Source of the DNA: Dysgonomonas sp. 520
GTDB taxonomy: Bacteria; Bacteroidota; Bacteroidia; Bacteroidales; Dysgonomonadaceae
Direction of reading: 5' to 3'
Length of the DNA stretch: 64,000 nt
NCBI RefSeq assembly: GCF_010501095.1
Contig: NZ_QVMP01000003.1
Span: 62,001 to 126,000, forward strand
The position numbers and the translations under genes are program-made. The notes below the pieces were generated by a model. It was not told the origin of the DNA, made no database searches, and was given only the letters and a program-made list of their open reading frames with translations. This document shows, piece by piece, positions 17,452 to 26,273 of this stretch; the first letter of the stretch is position 1, and the number at the start of each line of letters is the position of its first letter.

Positions 17452-19755
17452 ATGAAGAGAACTCCATTTTTCAAAACAATCAAATTTATACTTGCTTCTG
17501 TGCTATTGATATCTTGTAGTGTATCAGTGGCACAGAGGCGTTTATCGAGCTATGTGAATCCCTTTATCGGGGCAAGTACAAATACCGATCATTCGTATCA
17601 TGGACTGGGAAAGACTTTTCCCGGAGCCGCCACACCTTTCGGTATGACGCAGGTGAGCCCGAATACCATCACGGGAGGCGACAACGGAAGTGGATATAGC
17701 TACGAGCATACCTCTATCGAAGGTTTTGCATTCACACAAATGAGTGGAGTGGGGTGGTATGGCGATCTCGGAAATTTTCTGGTGATGCCGTCGACAGGTG
17801 CATTGAAAACCGTAGCAGGAAGGATGGATGATACGCAAAGCGGCTATCGCTCTCTGTATTCAAAAGGTAGAGAGGTTGCAAAGGCAGGTTATTACAGTGC
17901 ATTTCTGACTGATTACGATATAAAAGCAGAGGCAACCGCTTCACCTCATGGTGGGTTTTTACGGTTTACTTTCCCCGAAAACAAACAATCCCGAATTCAA
18001 ATAGATTTGGCCCGTAGGGTAGGGGGGACGTCGGTTCTTCAATCTGTGAAAGTTGAAAATGAGAATACGATACGAGGTTGGATGAAGTGTACTCCCGAAG
18101 GTGGAGGATGGGGCAACGGTGACGGTAAAGCCGATTATACAGTTTATTTCTATGCCCAATTCAGTAAACCGATTAAAAATTATGGTTTCTGGAGTGCCGA
18201 TATTCCGGACGATTGGGGACGCAAACTGCAAGATGTAACAAGCGACCGGTATCAACAACGTATTGCGGAGTCAAAAGTTTTAAAAAATATAGATGAACTG
18301 ACAGGAAAGCACATTGGCTTTTTCTCCGAATTTGAAACGGTAGAAGGGGAAATTGTTACATTGAAAGCAGGTATCTCTTTTGTGGATATGGATGGTGCAG
18401 AACGAAATTTCAGGGCAGAACTGGAGGGGTACTCGTTCGACGATATTCATACAAATGCCCGCAATGCTTGGGATAAGGCATTGAATAAGATATTGGTAAA
18501 AGGAGGCAGTGAAGATGAAAAAACGATATTCTACACAGCTCTGTATCATACAATGATTGATCCCCGCTTGTTTTCGGATGTAGACGGGAGGTATACAGGT
18601 GCTGACGGGCTGGCTCATACTGCCGCAAAGTATAACAGGCGAACTATATTCAGTGGTTGGGATGTCTTCCGAAGCCAGTTTCCCTTGCAGACAATTATTA
18701 ATCCTACGTTGGTGAATGATCAAATCAATTCATTCATAAATCTGGCAGAAGAAAACAAGACTTTTTATTATGAGCGTTGGGAATTTCTGAACGCATATTC
18801 GGGTTGCATGATTGGTAATCCTGCCATTTCTGTGATCGCCGATGCTTACGTGAAAGGTATTCGGAGCTATGATGCAGACAAAGCCTATCGGTATGCGTTC
18901 AATACATCAAAGAAATATGGCAATGGAGAAAAAGGCTTTTCCGGTGCTCCTTATAGTATTTCCAATACACTTGAATATGCTTATTCAGACTGGTGTATGT
19001 CAGTATTGGCTCATTCTCTTGATAAAAAAGACGATGAGCGATATTTCAAAAAAGGAGCACAAGCCTATCACAGTATTTTTGATAAAAGAAAAGGTTGGTT
19101 CAGACCTAAAAAGGATGATGGAACTTGGGAAGAATGGACTGAAAATGCCCGTACGCAAGAATGGTATGGCAGCATAGAATCTAACCCGTATCAGCAGGGG
19201 TGGTTTGTGCCTCACGATGTGGAGGGAATGGTAAAACTAATGGGAGGACAGAAAAAGACATTGGCCGATTTGACCGATTTCTTTGAAAAAGCTCCCGAAG
19301 ATTTGCTTTGGAATCAGTATTATAACCATGCGAACGAGCCTGTTCATCACGTTCCTTTCTTGTTCAACAGACTAAATGCTCCATCGTTCACGCAGCGTTG
19401 GACACGCCATATTTGTGATAAAGCCTATCGGAATGAAGTTGAGGGTTTGGTTGGCAATGAAGATGTAGGGCAAATGTCGGCTTGGTATGTTTTGGCTGCG
19501 TCGGGCATACATCCGCTTTGCCCCGGAGATGTGCGTTACGAGATAACAAGTCCTGTTTTCGATGAAATATCGTTCAATCTCGATTCGGGAAAAACATTTA
19601 CCATTATCGCAAATGAAAATTCTACCGAAAATATTTATATTCAAAATATGGAGTTGAACGGAAAACGTTATACTCGTTACTATCTTAATTATGATGATAT
19701 TATTTCGGGCGGAAAGTTAGTTCTGAATATGGGAAAGAAACCGGTTAATAAGTAA
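17452..19755 (+). CDS. GH92 exo-alpha-mannosidase (second of pair)
   Basis: Second GH92, 767 residues, only distantly similar to its neighbour, so linkage specificity probably differs. Lipoprotein signal is likely (LLISC, acceptor Cys22), although cleavage after SVSVAQ as an ordinary signal peptide is possible. Blocks: YVNPFIGAS, FPGAATPFGMTQVSPNT, GFAFTQMSGVGWYG, FSGWDVFRSQFPL, HANEPVHHVPFLFN and GNEDVGQMSAWYVLAASG. The Glu in place of the first Asp of the GNDD block is common in the family. The gene begins 1 bp after the previous stop and is followed 5 bp later by the aldose epimerase. Confidence 0.93.
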   Translation: MKRTPFFKTIKFILASVLLISCSVSVAQRRLSSYVNPFIGASTNTDHSYHGLGKTFPGAATPFGMTQVSPNTITGGDNGSGYSYEHTSIEGFAFTQMSGVGWYGDLGNFLVMPSTGALKTVAGRMDDTQSGYRSLYSKGREVAKAGYYSAFLTDYDIKAEATASPHGGFLRFTFPENKQSRIQIDLARRVGGTSVLQSVKVENENTIRGWMKCTPEGGGWGNGDGKADYTVYFYAQFSKPIKNYGFWSADIPDDWGRKLQDVTSDRYQQRIAESKVLKNIDELTGKHIGFFSEFETVEGEIVTLKAGISFVDMDGAERNFRAELEGYSFDDIHTNARNAWDKALNKILVKGGSEDEKTIFYTALYHTMIDPRLFSDVDGRYTGADGLAHTAAKYNRRTIFSGWDVFRSQFPLQTIINPTLVNDQINSFINLAEENKTFYYERWEFLNAYSGCMIGNPAISVIADAYVKGIRSYDADKAYRYAFNTSKKYGNGEKGFSGAPYSISNTLEYAYSDWCMSVLAHSLDKKDDERYFKKGAQAYHSIFDKRKGWFRPKKDDGTWEEWTENARTQEWYGSIESNPYQQGWFVPHDVEGMVKLMGGQKKTLADLTDFFEKAPEDLLWNQYYNHANEPVHHVPFLFNRLNAPSFTQRWTRHICDKAYRNEVEGLVGNEDVGQMSAWYVLAASGIHPLCPGDVRYEITSPVFDEISFNLDSGKTFTIIANENSTENIYIQNMELNGKRYTRYYLNYDDIISGGKLVLNMGKKPVNK

Positions 19756-19760
19756 TTAAA

Positions 19761-20786
19761 ATGTCTTTAACAGTAACAAAAACAAATTCAAGTATAAACG
19801 GGAAGGATATATTTCTTTTCCGTATTCAAAATGAGTCGGGGGCTTATGTTGAGGTTCTCAATTATGGGGCAACATTGGTTTCATTTGTTGTACCGGATAA
19901 ATCGGGGAATTTGGAAAATATAATCCTGAATTATAATAATATAGAAGATTATTTTACCGACAACTCGTATATAGGGAGTACTGTCGGGCGATTTGCGAAC
20001 CGTATTGGAGGTGCGCAATTTGAACTTAACGGAATAAAATATTCTTTGGATAGAAATGACGGCAATAATTGCAATCATGGAGGCTATTCGGGTTTTAATT
20101 CAAAGGTGTTTGATTGGAAGGTTGAAAATGAAAAGCTAATTTTGTCATGCGAAAGTCTGGATGGCGAAGGCGGTTTTCCCGGAAATTTGAAATTTTCGGT
20201 TATCTACTCCTTTTCGGCTGAGAATAGTTTATATATTGAATATAAAGCTGTGTCTGACACCGAAACAGTATTTAATCCGACTAATCATGCCTACTTCAAC
20301 CTTTCGGCGGGAAGGGAGAATATATTGAACCATGAATTGAAAGTATTTTCGGAAAGTTATCTTGAAACGGATGACGAATTTATCCCGACAGGAAAAGTTC
20401 TTCCGATTGGTGGATCGGCTTTCGATTTCAGGAGAGGCAGGAGGATATCTGAAATGATGCCCTTGAAAACCGAAATATTGCAGGGATATAATACCTATTT
20501 CATCGGAAATTCCGACAAGCAAGTTCTTAAACATCTGGCTTCGCTATCGGAAGAGGAGTCGGGACGGTATGTCGATGTTTATTCAACCATGCCGGGAGTT
20601 CAGGTTTATACGGGAGACTATTTGCCCGAACCGTTTACCGGAGTTTGCCTCGAAGCGCAGTTTTATCCTGATGGTCCCAATCATCCGCATTTTGAGACAT
20701 GTATGTTGAAGCCGGACACCGAAACTGTTCAGATAATAGTGATAGATGCGGGTTGTAGAGCTATTGCTCATAGGGATTTGTTATAG
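19761..20786 (+). CDS. galM: Aldose 1-epimerase
   Basis: Interconverts alpha and beta anomers of hexoses released by the glycosidases. 341 residues, usual for GalM. Motifs: GATLVSFVVPDKSGN and GSTVGRFANRIGGAQF near the N-terminus, NPTNHAYFNLSAG with the general-acid His, and GVCLEAQFYPDGPNHPHFE with the general-base Glu. I see no signal peptide, so it is probably cytoplasmic. It starts 5 bp after the second GH92 and is the last gene of that run. Confidence 0.92.
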   Translation: MSLTVTKTNSSINGKDIFLFRIQNESGAYVEVLNYGATLVSFVVPDKSGNLENIILNYNNIEDYFTDNSYIGSTVGRFANRIGGAQFELNGIKYSLDRNDGNNCNHGGYSGFNSKVFDWKVENEKLILSCESLDGEGGFPGNLKFSVIYSFSAENSLYIEYKAVSDTETVFNPTNHAYFNLSAGRENILNHELKVFSESYLETDDEFIPTGKVLPIGGSAFDFRRGRRISEMMPLKTEILQGYNTYFIGNSDKQVLKHLASLSEEESGRYVDVYSTMPGVQVYTGDYLPEPFTGVCLEAQFYPDGPNHPHFETCMLKPDTETVQIIVIDAGCRAIAHRDLL

Positions 20787-20811
20787 AGAAAAATATTTTG
20801 CCCTGATATTC

Positions 20812-20847
20812 GGGCGTAAGATTTTACGCCCCTACTTTCGGGTAGGG
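20812..20847. terminator. Paired hairpins after galM
   Basis: GGGCGTAA-GATT-TTACGCCC at 20812-20831 is a perfect 8-bp stem with a 4-base loop. It overlaps CCCTAC-TTTCGG-GTAGGG at 20830-20847. They lie 25 bp after the galM stop and can end the mannosidase transcript. The sequence also resembles dispersed GGGCGTAA-type intergenic repeats. Confidence 0.5.
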
Positions 20848-20911
20848 TTCTGGTTTGCCTGGAAAACGTCGAATAAAATCCACGTTTTTCAACTACTGAA
20901 TCACGTTACTA

Positions 20912-21052
20912 TGAAACCGTCTAGACTTTTTCGTTTTGTTCAATTTTGTCATCCTGAGAGTATCGAAGGATCTGTTTTTTTAGATGTTTCACTACGTTCA
21001 ACATGACAAAAACTCAAAAATTAAGTATAATTTAAAAAGTCTAGATGACTTC
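20912..21052. repeat. 141-bp palindromic repeat, inverted copy B
   Basis: Exact reverse complement of 10644-10784. It is flanked at 20886-20907 by TTTTCAACTACTGAATCACG, which matches the end of the separate element at 56813-56840. It ends 43 bp before the esterase start, so it may influence that gene's promoter. Confidence 0.85.
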
Positions 21053-21095
21053 TATATAATTGTTATATTTACATAAGTTGTTAACAAATAATGTT

Positions 21096-23057
21096 ATGAA
21101 AAAAATTGTTCTATTATTAAGTTTAGTTTTTTGTTCGGTTTCGCTATCTGCGAAGATCGTGCTGCCTAAAATCTTCACCGATAATATGGTTTTGCAGCAG
21201 CAAACAGATGCTCCTATCTGGGGAAAAGCCACTCCCGAAGCAGCAGTCAAAATTATTACATCGTGGGATAATCAGTCTTACTCGGTTAAAGCTGACAGCA
21301 ATGGAAACTGGAAAGTAAAAGTGAAAACTCCCAAAGCCGGAGGGCCGTATACTATATCTGTATCGGACGGCAAATCTCTGAAACTTAATAATATACTTAT
21401 TGGTGAGGTTTGGGTTTGTTCAGGTCAGTCTAACATGGAAATGCCTTTGGCGGGCTGGGGCAAAGTGAACGACTATGAGAATGAAATAGCCAAGGCAAAT
21501 TATCCACAAATCCGTTTGTTGCATGTCGAGCAATCCACAAGCACAACTCCGTTAGATGACCTGAAAGCTACCAGAGGCGGTTGGCGTGAGTGTTCGCCTG
21601 AAACTGTTGCAGATTTTTCTTCCGTAGCCTATTTTTTTGGACGAAATCTTAACGAAAAGCTCAATGTCCCGATAGGTCTGATAAATACATCTTGGGGAGG
21701 AACATTGGCTGAGGCTTGGACAAGCGGCGAATCGTTGGAATACATGCCCGATTTCAGGGATGAGGTGAAAGTCATAAGCAGTGTTTCGGAAGAAGAAGCT
21801 CAAAGGCTGTATGAGCAGAATTTTGAAAAATGGAGCCGGAATATTTTAGATAATGATAAAGGTTACAAGAACGGTTTTCCTGTGTGGGCAAACCTCGATG
21901 CAAACGACGATTCGTGGCAGGAAATGTCTTTGCCCGGATTTTGGGAAGAAAAAAGCCTGAAAGATTTTGACGGGATTGTTTGGATGAGAAAAGTAATAGA
22001 CATTCCTGCCAGCTGGTCGGGTAAAGAGTTGGAGTTGAATCTGGCTATGATTGACGATAATGATATCACCTATTTTAATGGTGAAAAAATAGGAGAAACG
22101 AACGGTTATAACGTTCCGAGAAAGTACAAGATACCTAAAAAACTGGTAAAGGCAGGCAAGGCTGTGATAACTGTGCGCGTGACCGATACCGGTGGCGGCG
22201 GTGGGTTGTATGGCGAATCTGCCAATATGTTTCTCTCATTGTCGGGAAAGAAAGACAACGCTATTTCATTGTCGGGAATGTGGAAGTATTACCCGTCCAT
22301 CAATCTGAAAGATTTTGATAAGGCTCCACAATCGGTTGCCGGAAACCCTAACCGTCCTACGGTGTTGTATAATGCCATGATCAACCCATTGGTTTCCTAT
22401 GCCATACAAGGGGCGATCTGGTATCAAGGCGAGGCGAACGAAGAAAGAGGGTATCAGTATCGTGAGTTGCTTCCGTTGCTGATTCGTGATTGGCGGAAAC
22501 AATGGGGTAGGGACTTCCCTTTCTATTTTGTGCAATTGGCGAATTATAAACCGGCAACATCTGAACCTCAGGAATCCGATTGGGCCGAACTTCGTGAAGC
22601 GCAATTGCAGACTCTTTGTCTGGAAAATACAGGAATGGCTGTGACTATTGATATAGGTGAAGGGAATGACATACATCCGAAGAACAAGCAGGACGTAGGT
22701 CTTCGTTTGGCGTTGAATGCCAGAGCAAAAACTTATGGCGAGAAAGTTTCGTATTCGGGTCCTATATACGATTCCTATCAGTTGGAAGGGAATAAAATCC
22801 GTATACGTTTCAAACATACCGACAATGGACTGAAAGCGAAAAATGGTGCAAAGCTGAAAGGATTTGCTATTGCGGGTTCAGATCACAAGTTCTATTGGGC
22901 GGATGCGGTTATCGACAAAGATGAGGTTGTGGTTTATTCTCCTAAAGTTCCATTTCCTGTATCGGTGCGCTATGCTTGGGCAGACAATCCTGATTGTAAT
23001 TTATATAATGGCAGTAATTTGCCGGCCTCTCCGTTCAGGACAGACGATTGGAGATAA
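21096..23057 (+). CDS. Sialate O-acetylesterase-like SGNH hydrolase
   Basis: Predicted carbohydrate esterase that removes O-acetyl groups (sialic acid or other glycan acetyls) so that exo-glycosidases can proceed. 653 residues from ATG at 21096. The in-frame ATG at 21060 would put 12 extra residues before a clear signal peptide (MKKIVLLLSLVFCSVSLSA). SGNH blocks: VCSGQSNMEMP with nucleophile Ser, IWYQGEANEERGYQYRELLP, and GNDIHPKNKQDVG with the DxxH dyad. A sandwich insert at about 270-400 (GIVWMRKVIDIPASWSGKEL) splits the catalytic domain, as in the family. It is the last gene of the PUL run, behind repeat B. Confidence 0.88.
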   Translation: MKKIVLLLSLVFCSVSLSAKIVLPKIFTDNMVLQQQTDAPIWGKATPEAAVKIITSWDNQSYSVKADSNGNWKVKVKTPKAGGPYTISVSDGKSLKLNNILIGEVWVCSGQSNMEMPLAGWGKVNDYENEIAKANYPQIRLLHVEQSTSTTPLDDLKATRGGWRECSPETVADFSSVAYFFGRNLNEKLNVPIGLINTSWGGTLAEAWTSGESLEYMPDFRDEVKVISSVSEEEAQRLYEQNFEKWSRNILDNDKGYKNGFPVWANLDANDDSWQEMSLPGFWEEKSLKDFDGIVWMRKVIDIPASWSGKELELNLAMIDDNDITYFNGEKIGETNGYNVPRKYKIPKKLVKAGKAVITVRVTDTGGGGGLYGESANMFLSLSGKKDNAISLSGMWKYYPSINLKDFDKAPQSVAGNPNRPTVLYNAMINPLVSYAIQGAIWYQGEANEERGYQYRELLPLLIRDWRKQWGRDFPFYFVQLANYKPATSEPQESDWAELREAQLQTLCLENTGMAVTIDIGEGNDIHPKNKQDVGLRLALNARAKTYGEKVSYSGPIYDSYQLEGNKIRIRFKHTDNGLKAKNGAKLKGFAIAGSDHKFYWADAVIDKDEVVVYSPKVPFPVSVRYAWADNPDCNLYNGSNLPASPFRTDDWR

Positions 23058-23076
23058 AAATCTCCTGTATTGTATA

Positions 23077-23264
23077 ACCCGTGGTGCATTTAGATAATGA
23101 AAGATAACAGGCTGAAATATAATACATATTTATATTGTCATCCTGAGTAAAACGAAGGATCTGGATTGAAAATACACAGATTTTTCACTTCGTTCAAAAT
23201 GACAAAATCGATATAAATCTTGTAACAAATGAGTTAACATCAAACTCTTAAATGCACTACGGGT
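23077..23264. repeat. MITE-like repeat F (ACCCGTRGTGCATTTA ends)
   Basis: Terminal inverted repeats 23077-23092 and 23249-23264 match at 15 of 16 positions. Inside, TTGTCATCCTGAGTAAAACG and ACTTCGTTCAAAATGACAAA (about 23136-23205) form the shared core of the repeat family. It lies between the esterase and its terminator. Confidence 0.75.
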
Positions 23265-23278
23265 ATTGTATAGTAATA

Positions 23279-23325
23279 TCTGCATCATCAACTTCAAAAA
23301 ATGAATGTTGATGATGCAGAATTTT
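23279..23325. terminator. Intrinsic terminator, 14-bp perfect stem
   Basis: TCTGCATCATCAAC (23279-23292) pairs exactly with 23307-23320 and is followed by ATTTTTAT. It lies between convergent genes and probably ends the PUL transcript on the plus strand. It can also serve the acyltransferase from the other side. Confidence 0.75.
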
Positions 23326-23338
23326 TATGTGTCATTTT

Positions 23339-24463
23339 TTATAAAAAGCGTTTCCTTAGCCACTCTCTGATTGGGAGATCGTAGAACTTCATGGCCAAGT
23401 ATGCAACCGTAATAGAAAAGAATACAACCAAAAGTCCTTGTGCCCACGAATCTTCTAGTGTATAGTTGTTGTTTGATACCCATGCCATGTAAACATACGC
23501 TATGGGAAAATGTGTGATGTAGATAGGGTAAGATATGTCGCCGAGGAATTTACAGAACTTTGAAGCCTTTTTGCCATTGACCTTACCTCCAGCTCCCAGC
23601 CAAACAATAAATGGGAACATTACAATCAGACAGAAACATTCGTAGAGGCCGTTTACCCAAAGACATTCGGGACTACCAAAACGAGGAATTGACAGCAAAA
23701 CAACCAGCAGGATGCTGGCAAAAAGAAAAGCATTTTTTGTATACCGTAGTTTTCCGATACGTGCTAATAACAGACCCGCCAGAAAAGGAAATGCCAAACG
23801 GGTGAATCCGATGCGTAGCTGGGTAGGGTTGTCGATAGACCATCCTCCGATAATATCTCCATTGGCATTTGTGAGGGCATAATGAATGGTCACACCTGCT
23901 GCCGTTATCACGAGAATCCATAACACGATTTTCGATACACGCTTTAGAAACAACGCATAAACAGTGTTTGCTATATACTCAAAAAAGAGAGACCAAGCCG
24001 GTCCATTCAAGGGGTGCATTTCGCTCCAACCTCTTATGTCCAAGCCTTTCCCTACGGGTATCAGGGTGCAGCCTATCAGCATCACCAAAAGCATTTTCCA
24101 TACGGGAACCTCGTGTATGCCTCCCCAGCCTAAGCCCGGCGAGTCTTGAAAATAGAACAATGCCGCTCCAATCAAGGAACCTACTATTATCATCGGTTGG
24201 AGACGTATCAGGCGACGTTTGAAGAAATCTTTGAGAGACATTTTGTTCCAACGGTCGTCATAGGCATAACTAATCACATAGCCGGACAAGAGAAAGAAAA
24301 AATCTACAGCCAGATAGCCATGATTGATGATTTGTTTGAAATGGTTGCCCTGTGAATGGACTTCAAATACATGAAACAAGACTACGACTAAGGCTGCAAC
24401 ACCTCGTAGTCCATCAAGTATTTCGTAATGAGGTTTAGATTCGGCTAAATTTAGGGGTTTCAT
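23339..24463 (-). CDS. Acyltransferase 3 family (OafA/YrhL-like) membrane protein
   Basis: Polytopic inner-membrane enzyme of 374 residues that transfers acetyl or similar acyl groups to an extracytoplasmic sugar. About ten hydrophobic helices. Family signatures: YEILDGLRGVAALVVVLFHV with the conserved DGLRG and FH near the N-terminus, GYLAVDFFFLLSGYVISYAY, and the conserved GPAWSLFFEYIAN block in the middle. No extra SGNH domain at the C-terminus. It stands alone, convergent to the PUL esterase. Its target glycan is unknown, and a link to the adjacent O-acetylesterase is only suggestive. Confidence 0.88.
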   Translation of the reverse strand: MKPLNLAESKPHYEILDGLRGVAALVVVLFHVFEVHSQGNHFKQIINHGYLAVDFFFLLSGYVISYAYDDRWNKMSLKDFFKRRLIRLQPMIIVGSLIGAALFYFQDSPGLGWGGIHEVPVWKMLLVMLIGCTLIPVGKGLDIRGWSEMHPLNGPAWSLFFEYIANTVYALFLKRVSKIVLWILVITAAGVTIHYALTNANGDIIGGWSIDNPTQLRIGFTRLAFPFLAGLLLARIGKLRYTKNAFLFASILLVVLLSIPRFGSPECLWVNGLYECFCLIVMFPFIVWLGAGGKVNGKKASKFCKFLGDISYPIYITHFPIAYVYMAWVSNNNYTLEDSWAQGLLVVFFSITVAYLAMKFYDLPIREWLRKRFL

Positions 24464-24610
24464 TTTTTTGTTTAAGGTTGTTTAAAATATTTTTGTAATA
24501 ATAGTCATTGCAAAAATAAGAGTATTATTGAGGTTTTGTTTCTCCTATATTTATTTTTTTCGGTCTTATATTTTGTGTTACAACATATCTTCCCACCTCT
24601 TGATACAGAA

Positions 24611-24640
24611 AAGAGATAACCTTGTGAAAAGCTATCTCTT
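24611..24640 (-). terminator. Terminator of the universal-stress gene
   Basis: AAGAGATA and TATCTCTT arms at 24611-24618 and 24633-24640, 30 bp past the stop of the minus-strand gene, with a few T residues on the minus strand after the stem. Confidence 0.5.
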
Positions 24641-24669
24641 AATCAATATTTAAGTTGTGGCGAAAACAG

Positions 24670-25797
24670 TTATCCTCTCAGTACAAACAAAGGCACTGAA
24701 TTAGAATTTTCAAGAAACTTGCGGGAGAAACTCGGGGCAAATATTCTTCCGAATATATTTCGTCTGCGGGTATTGATACATACTGCCGATACATCCTCTT
24801 CTTCTATAAAATTTATTACGGCCTCCGGGATGTCGGGCGAATCAATTAATTTGTAGTCAATGTTCAATTGAGGATATTGTTTCAAGAACAACTCTTTCAT
24901 CCCTATCAGGTCATATTCCCTCCACTTATCACCTTTTCTGTTTATCCTGTTTATGTGGATTAATGTTACTCTTATATTAGGATATGAACCTAAAAGATTT
25001 ACAATTTTATCGAAAGATAATAAATCTCGTTTCTGGAAGTTTGTAAGGAAAGCAATATGCTTTATATTGAAAATATTCTTTACTTTGGCATGTTCGGGTA
25101 CTGCCAATACCGGAACATCTGTCATTTCTATAACATCAGCCGTAACATTCCCCAATACGCTGTTTTTGTTGTTGTTTATTCCTTTTTTGCCTAATACCAG
25201 CAATGACGGTTTATATTCGAGAACAAAGTTTTCTATTTCTTCTTCCACAATGCCCTCCCTTATCGAATAGGAGTAGTTGACGGAAGGCCATTCTCCGGCA
25301 GAAATTTTCTTGTCAATATCAAGGCAAAGCTCAAGCATGTGCTTCCGTATTTTGCCTAACATGCCTTCGTTTTCAGTAGGCGTTTTTATGGTGTCGGCAA
25401 AAGGTATATGCGATGGGAAGTAAATATTATTGTATATATGAAGTATTTTGATTTTCGCGTTAATTATTTTTGCAATATCGAAAGCAATCTGGCAAGCCTT
25501 TATAGAGTAATCGGAAAAGTCTACCGCAACAAGGATGCGTTGGTTTCCGTCGTCAATCTTATAAGTATCCTGATCGCTGTAACTGAAAAGTTTGTTTACT
25601 TCTATTATAGACAGGGCCTTTGTCAGGTCTGTGCTGCTTACTTTTATATAGAAATTGTTGGTTGTGCCCGGCTCGTCCGGAGGCAGGCTTTCTACTCTTT
25701 CCATATAAACCTTTATTCCCTCGCCTTCGAGGATAGATTTCAGAATGTTGGCTTTAGCTTGTGTGTGTATAGCCAATGTAAGTAGGTTATTATCCAT
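24670..25797 (-). CDS. Tandem universal stress protein with N-terminal DUF2007-like domain
   Basis: Cytoplasmic stress protein of 375 residues with three parts. Residues 1-75 (LAIHTQAKANILKSILEGEG, NNFYIKVSSTDLTKALSIIE) resemble the small DUF2007-type signal-transducing domain. Residues about 88-225 are a first UspA domain starting ILVAVDFSDYSIKACQIAFD and holding GKKGINNNKNSVLGN, which matches the ATP-binding G-2x-G-9x-G pattern with Asn after the last Gly. Residues about 235-372 are a second, divergent UspA domain (HIAFLTNFQKRDLLSFDKIV, AVCINTRRRNIFG) that lacks the full ATP motif. One ATP-binding and one degenerate USP half is common. The DUF2007 fusion is less so. It is monocistronic. Confidence 0.85.
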   Translation of the reverse strand: MDNNLLTLAIHTQAKANILKSILEGEGIKVYMERVESLPPDEPGTTNNFYIKVSSTDLTKALSIIEVNKLFSYSDQDTYKIDDGNQRILVAVDFSDYSIKACQIAFDIAKIINAKIKILHIYNNIYFPSHIPFADTIKTPTENEGMLGKIRKHMLELCLDIDKKISAGEWPSVNYSYSIREGIVEEEIENFVLEYKPSLLVLGKKGINNNKNSVLGNVTADVIEMTDVPVLAVPEHAKVKNIFNIKHIAFLTNFQKRDLLSFDKIVNLLGSYPNIRVTLIHINRINRKGDKWREYDLIGMKELFLKQYPQLNIDYKLIDSPDIPEAVINFIEEEDVSAVCINTRRRNIFGRIFAPSFSRKFLENSNSVPLFVLRG

Positions 25798-26061
25798 AAT
25801 GTTGTATAATTTAGTTACAAGTTACGAGAAAACAAGTTACAAGTTTGTGACAACCGGGTTTTGCCCTGTTCACACACTGATATTGACTATAAATTTACTC
25901 ATTTTTGTTTGTTTTCGATAAATAAAACTCGCCGTTTTTTTTAATTTGCTTTCAATGTAAAACAATGGAATAGCGGATTTGTTTTTTCTAAATGCTTAGG
26001 TGATACTGATTTTGAATAAGGATTCAGCAGTGGCTGATATCGGTTTGAATGAAAAAAAGGA
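25798..26061. other. Intergenic gap with AGTTACAAGTT direct repeats
   Basis: No gene seen. Two exact copies of AGTTACAAGTT lie at 25813-25823 and 25835-25845, just upstream of the universal-stress gene. The same word bounds the insertion between nuoI and nuoJ. No TAnnTTTG promoter was found for the minus-strand gene. Confidence 0.5.
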
Positions 26062-26234
26062 GGTGTCCCAAAAGTAAGATTACACTATCAAAGTGTTACA
26101 CATCTTTGTCATTGAGTCGCCTTCGCTCCTCGAACGTTGTTTCTGAGTGTAACGAAGAATCTGGATTCTCAAAAAATAGATCCTTCACTCTGTTCAGGAT
26201 GACAAAAAGATACTAAAATTTACTTTAGGGACAC
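26062..26234. repeat. MITE-like repeat D, inverted relative of repeat C
   Basis: Read on the minus strand it follows repeat C (12413-12591) closely: GTGTCCCTAAAGTAAA end, GTCATCCTGAACAGAGTGAA, CAGATTCTTCGTTACACTCA, CGTTCGAGGAGCGAAGGCGA and a terminal TTACTTTTGGGACACC. It differs from C by scattered substitutions. It separates the universal-stress gene from the end of the B12 operon. Confidence 0.8.
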
Positions 26235-26273
26235 GAACTTTCTTTTATTAAGAGAACTTGACCCTTCTCTTTC

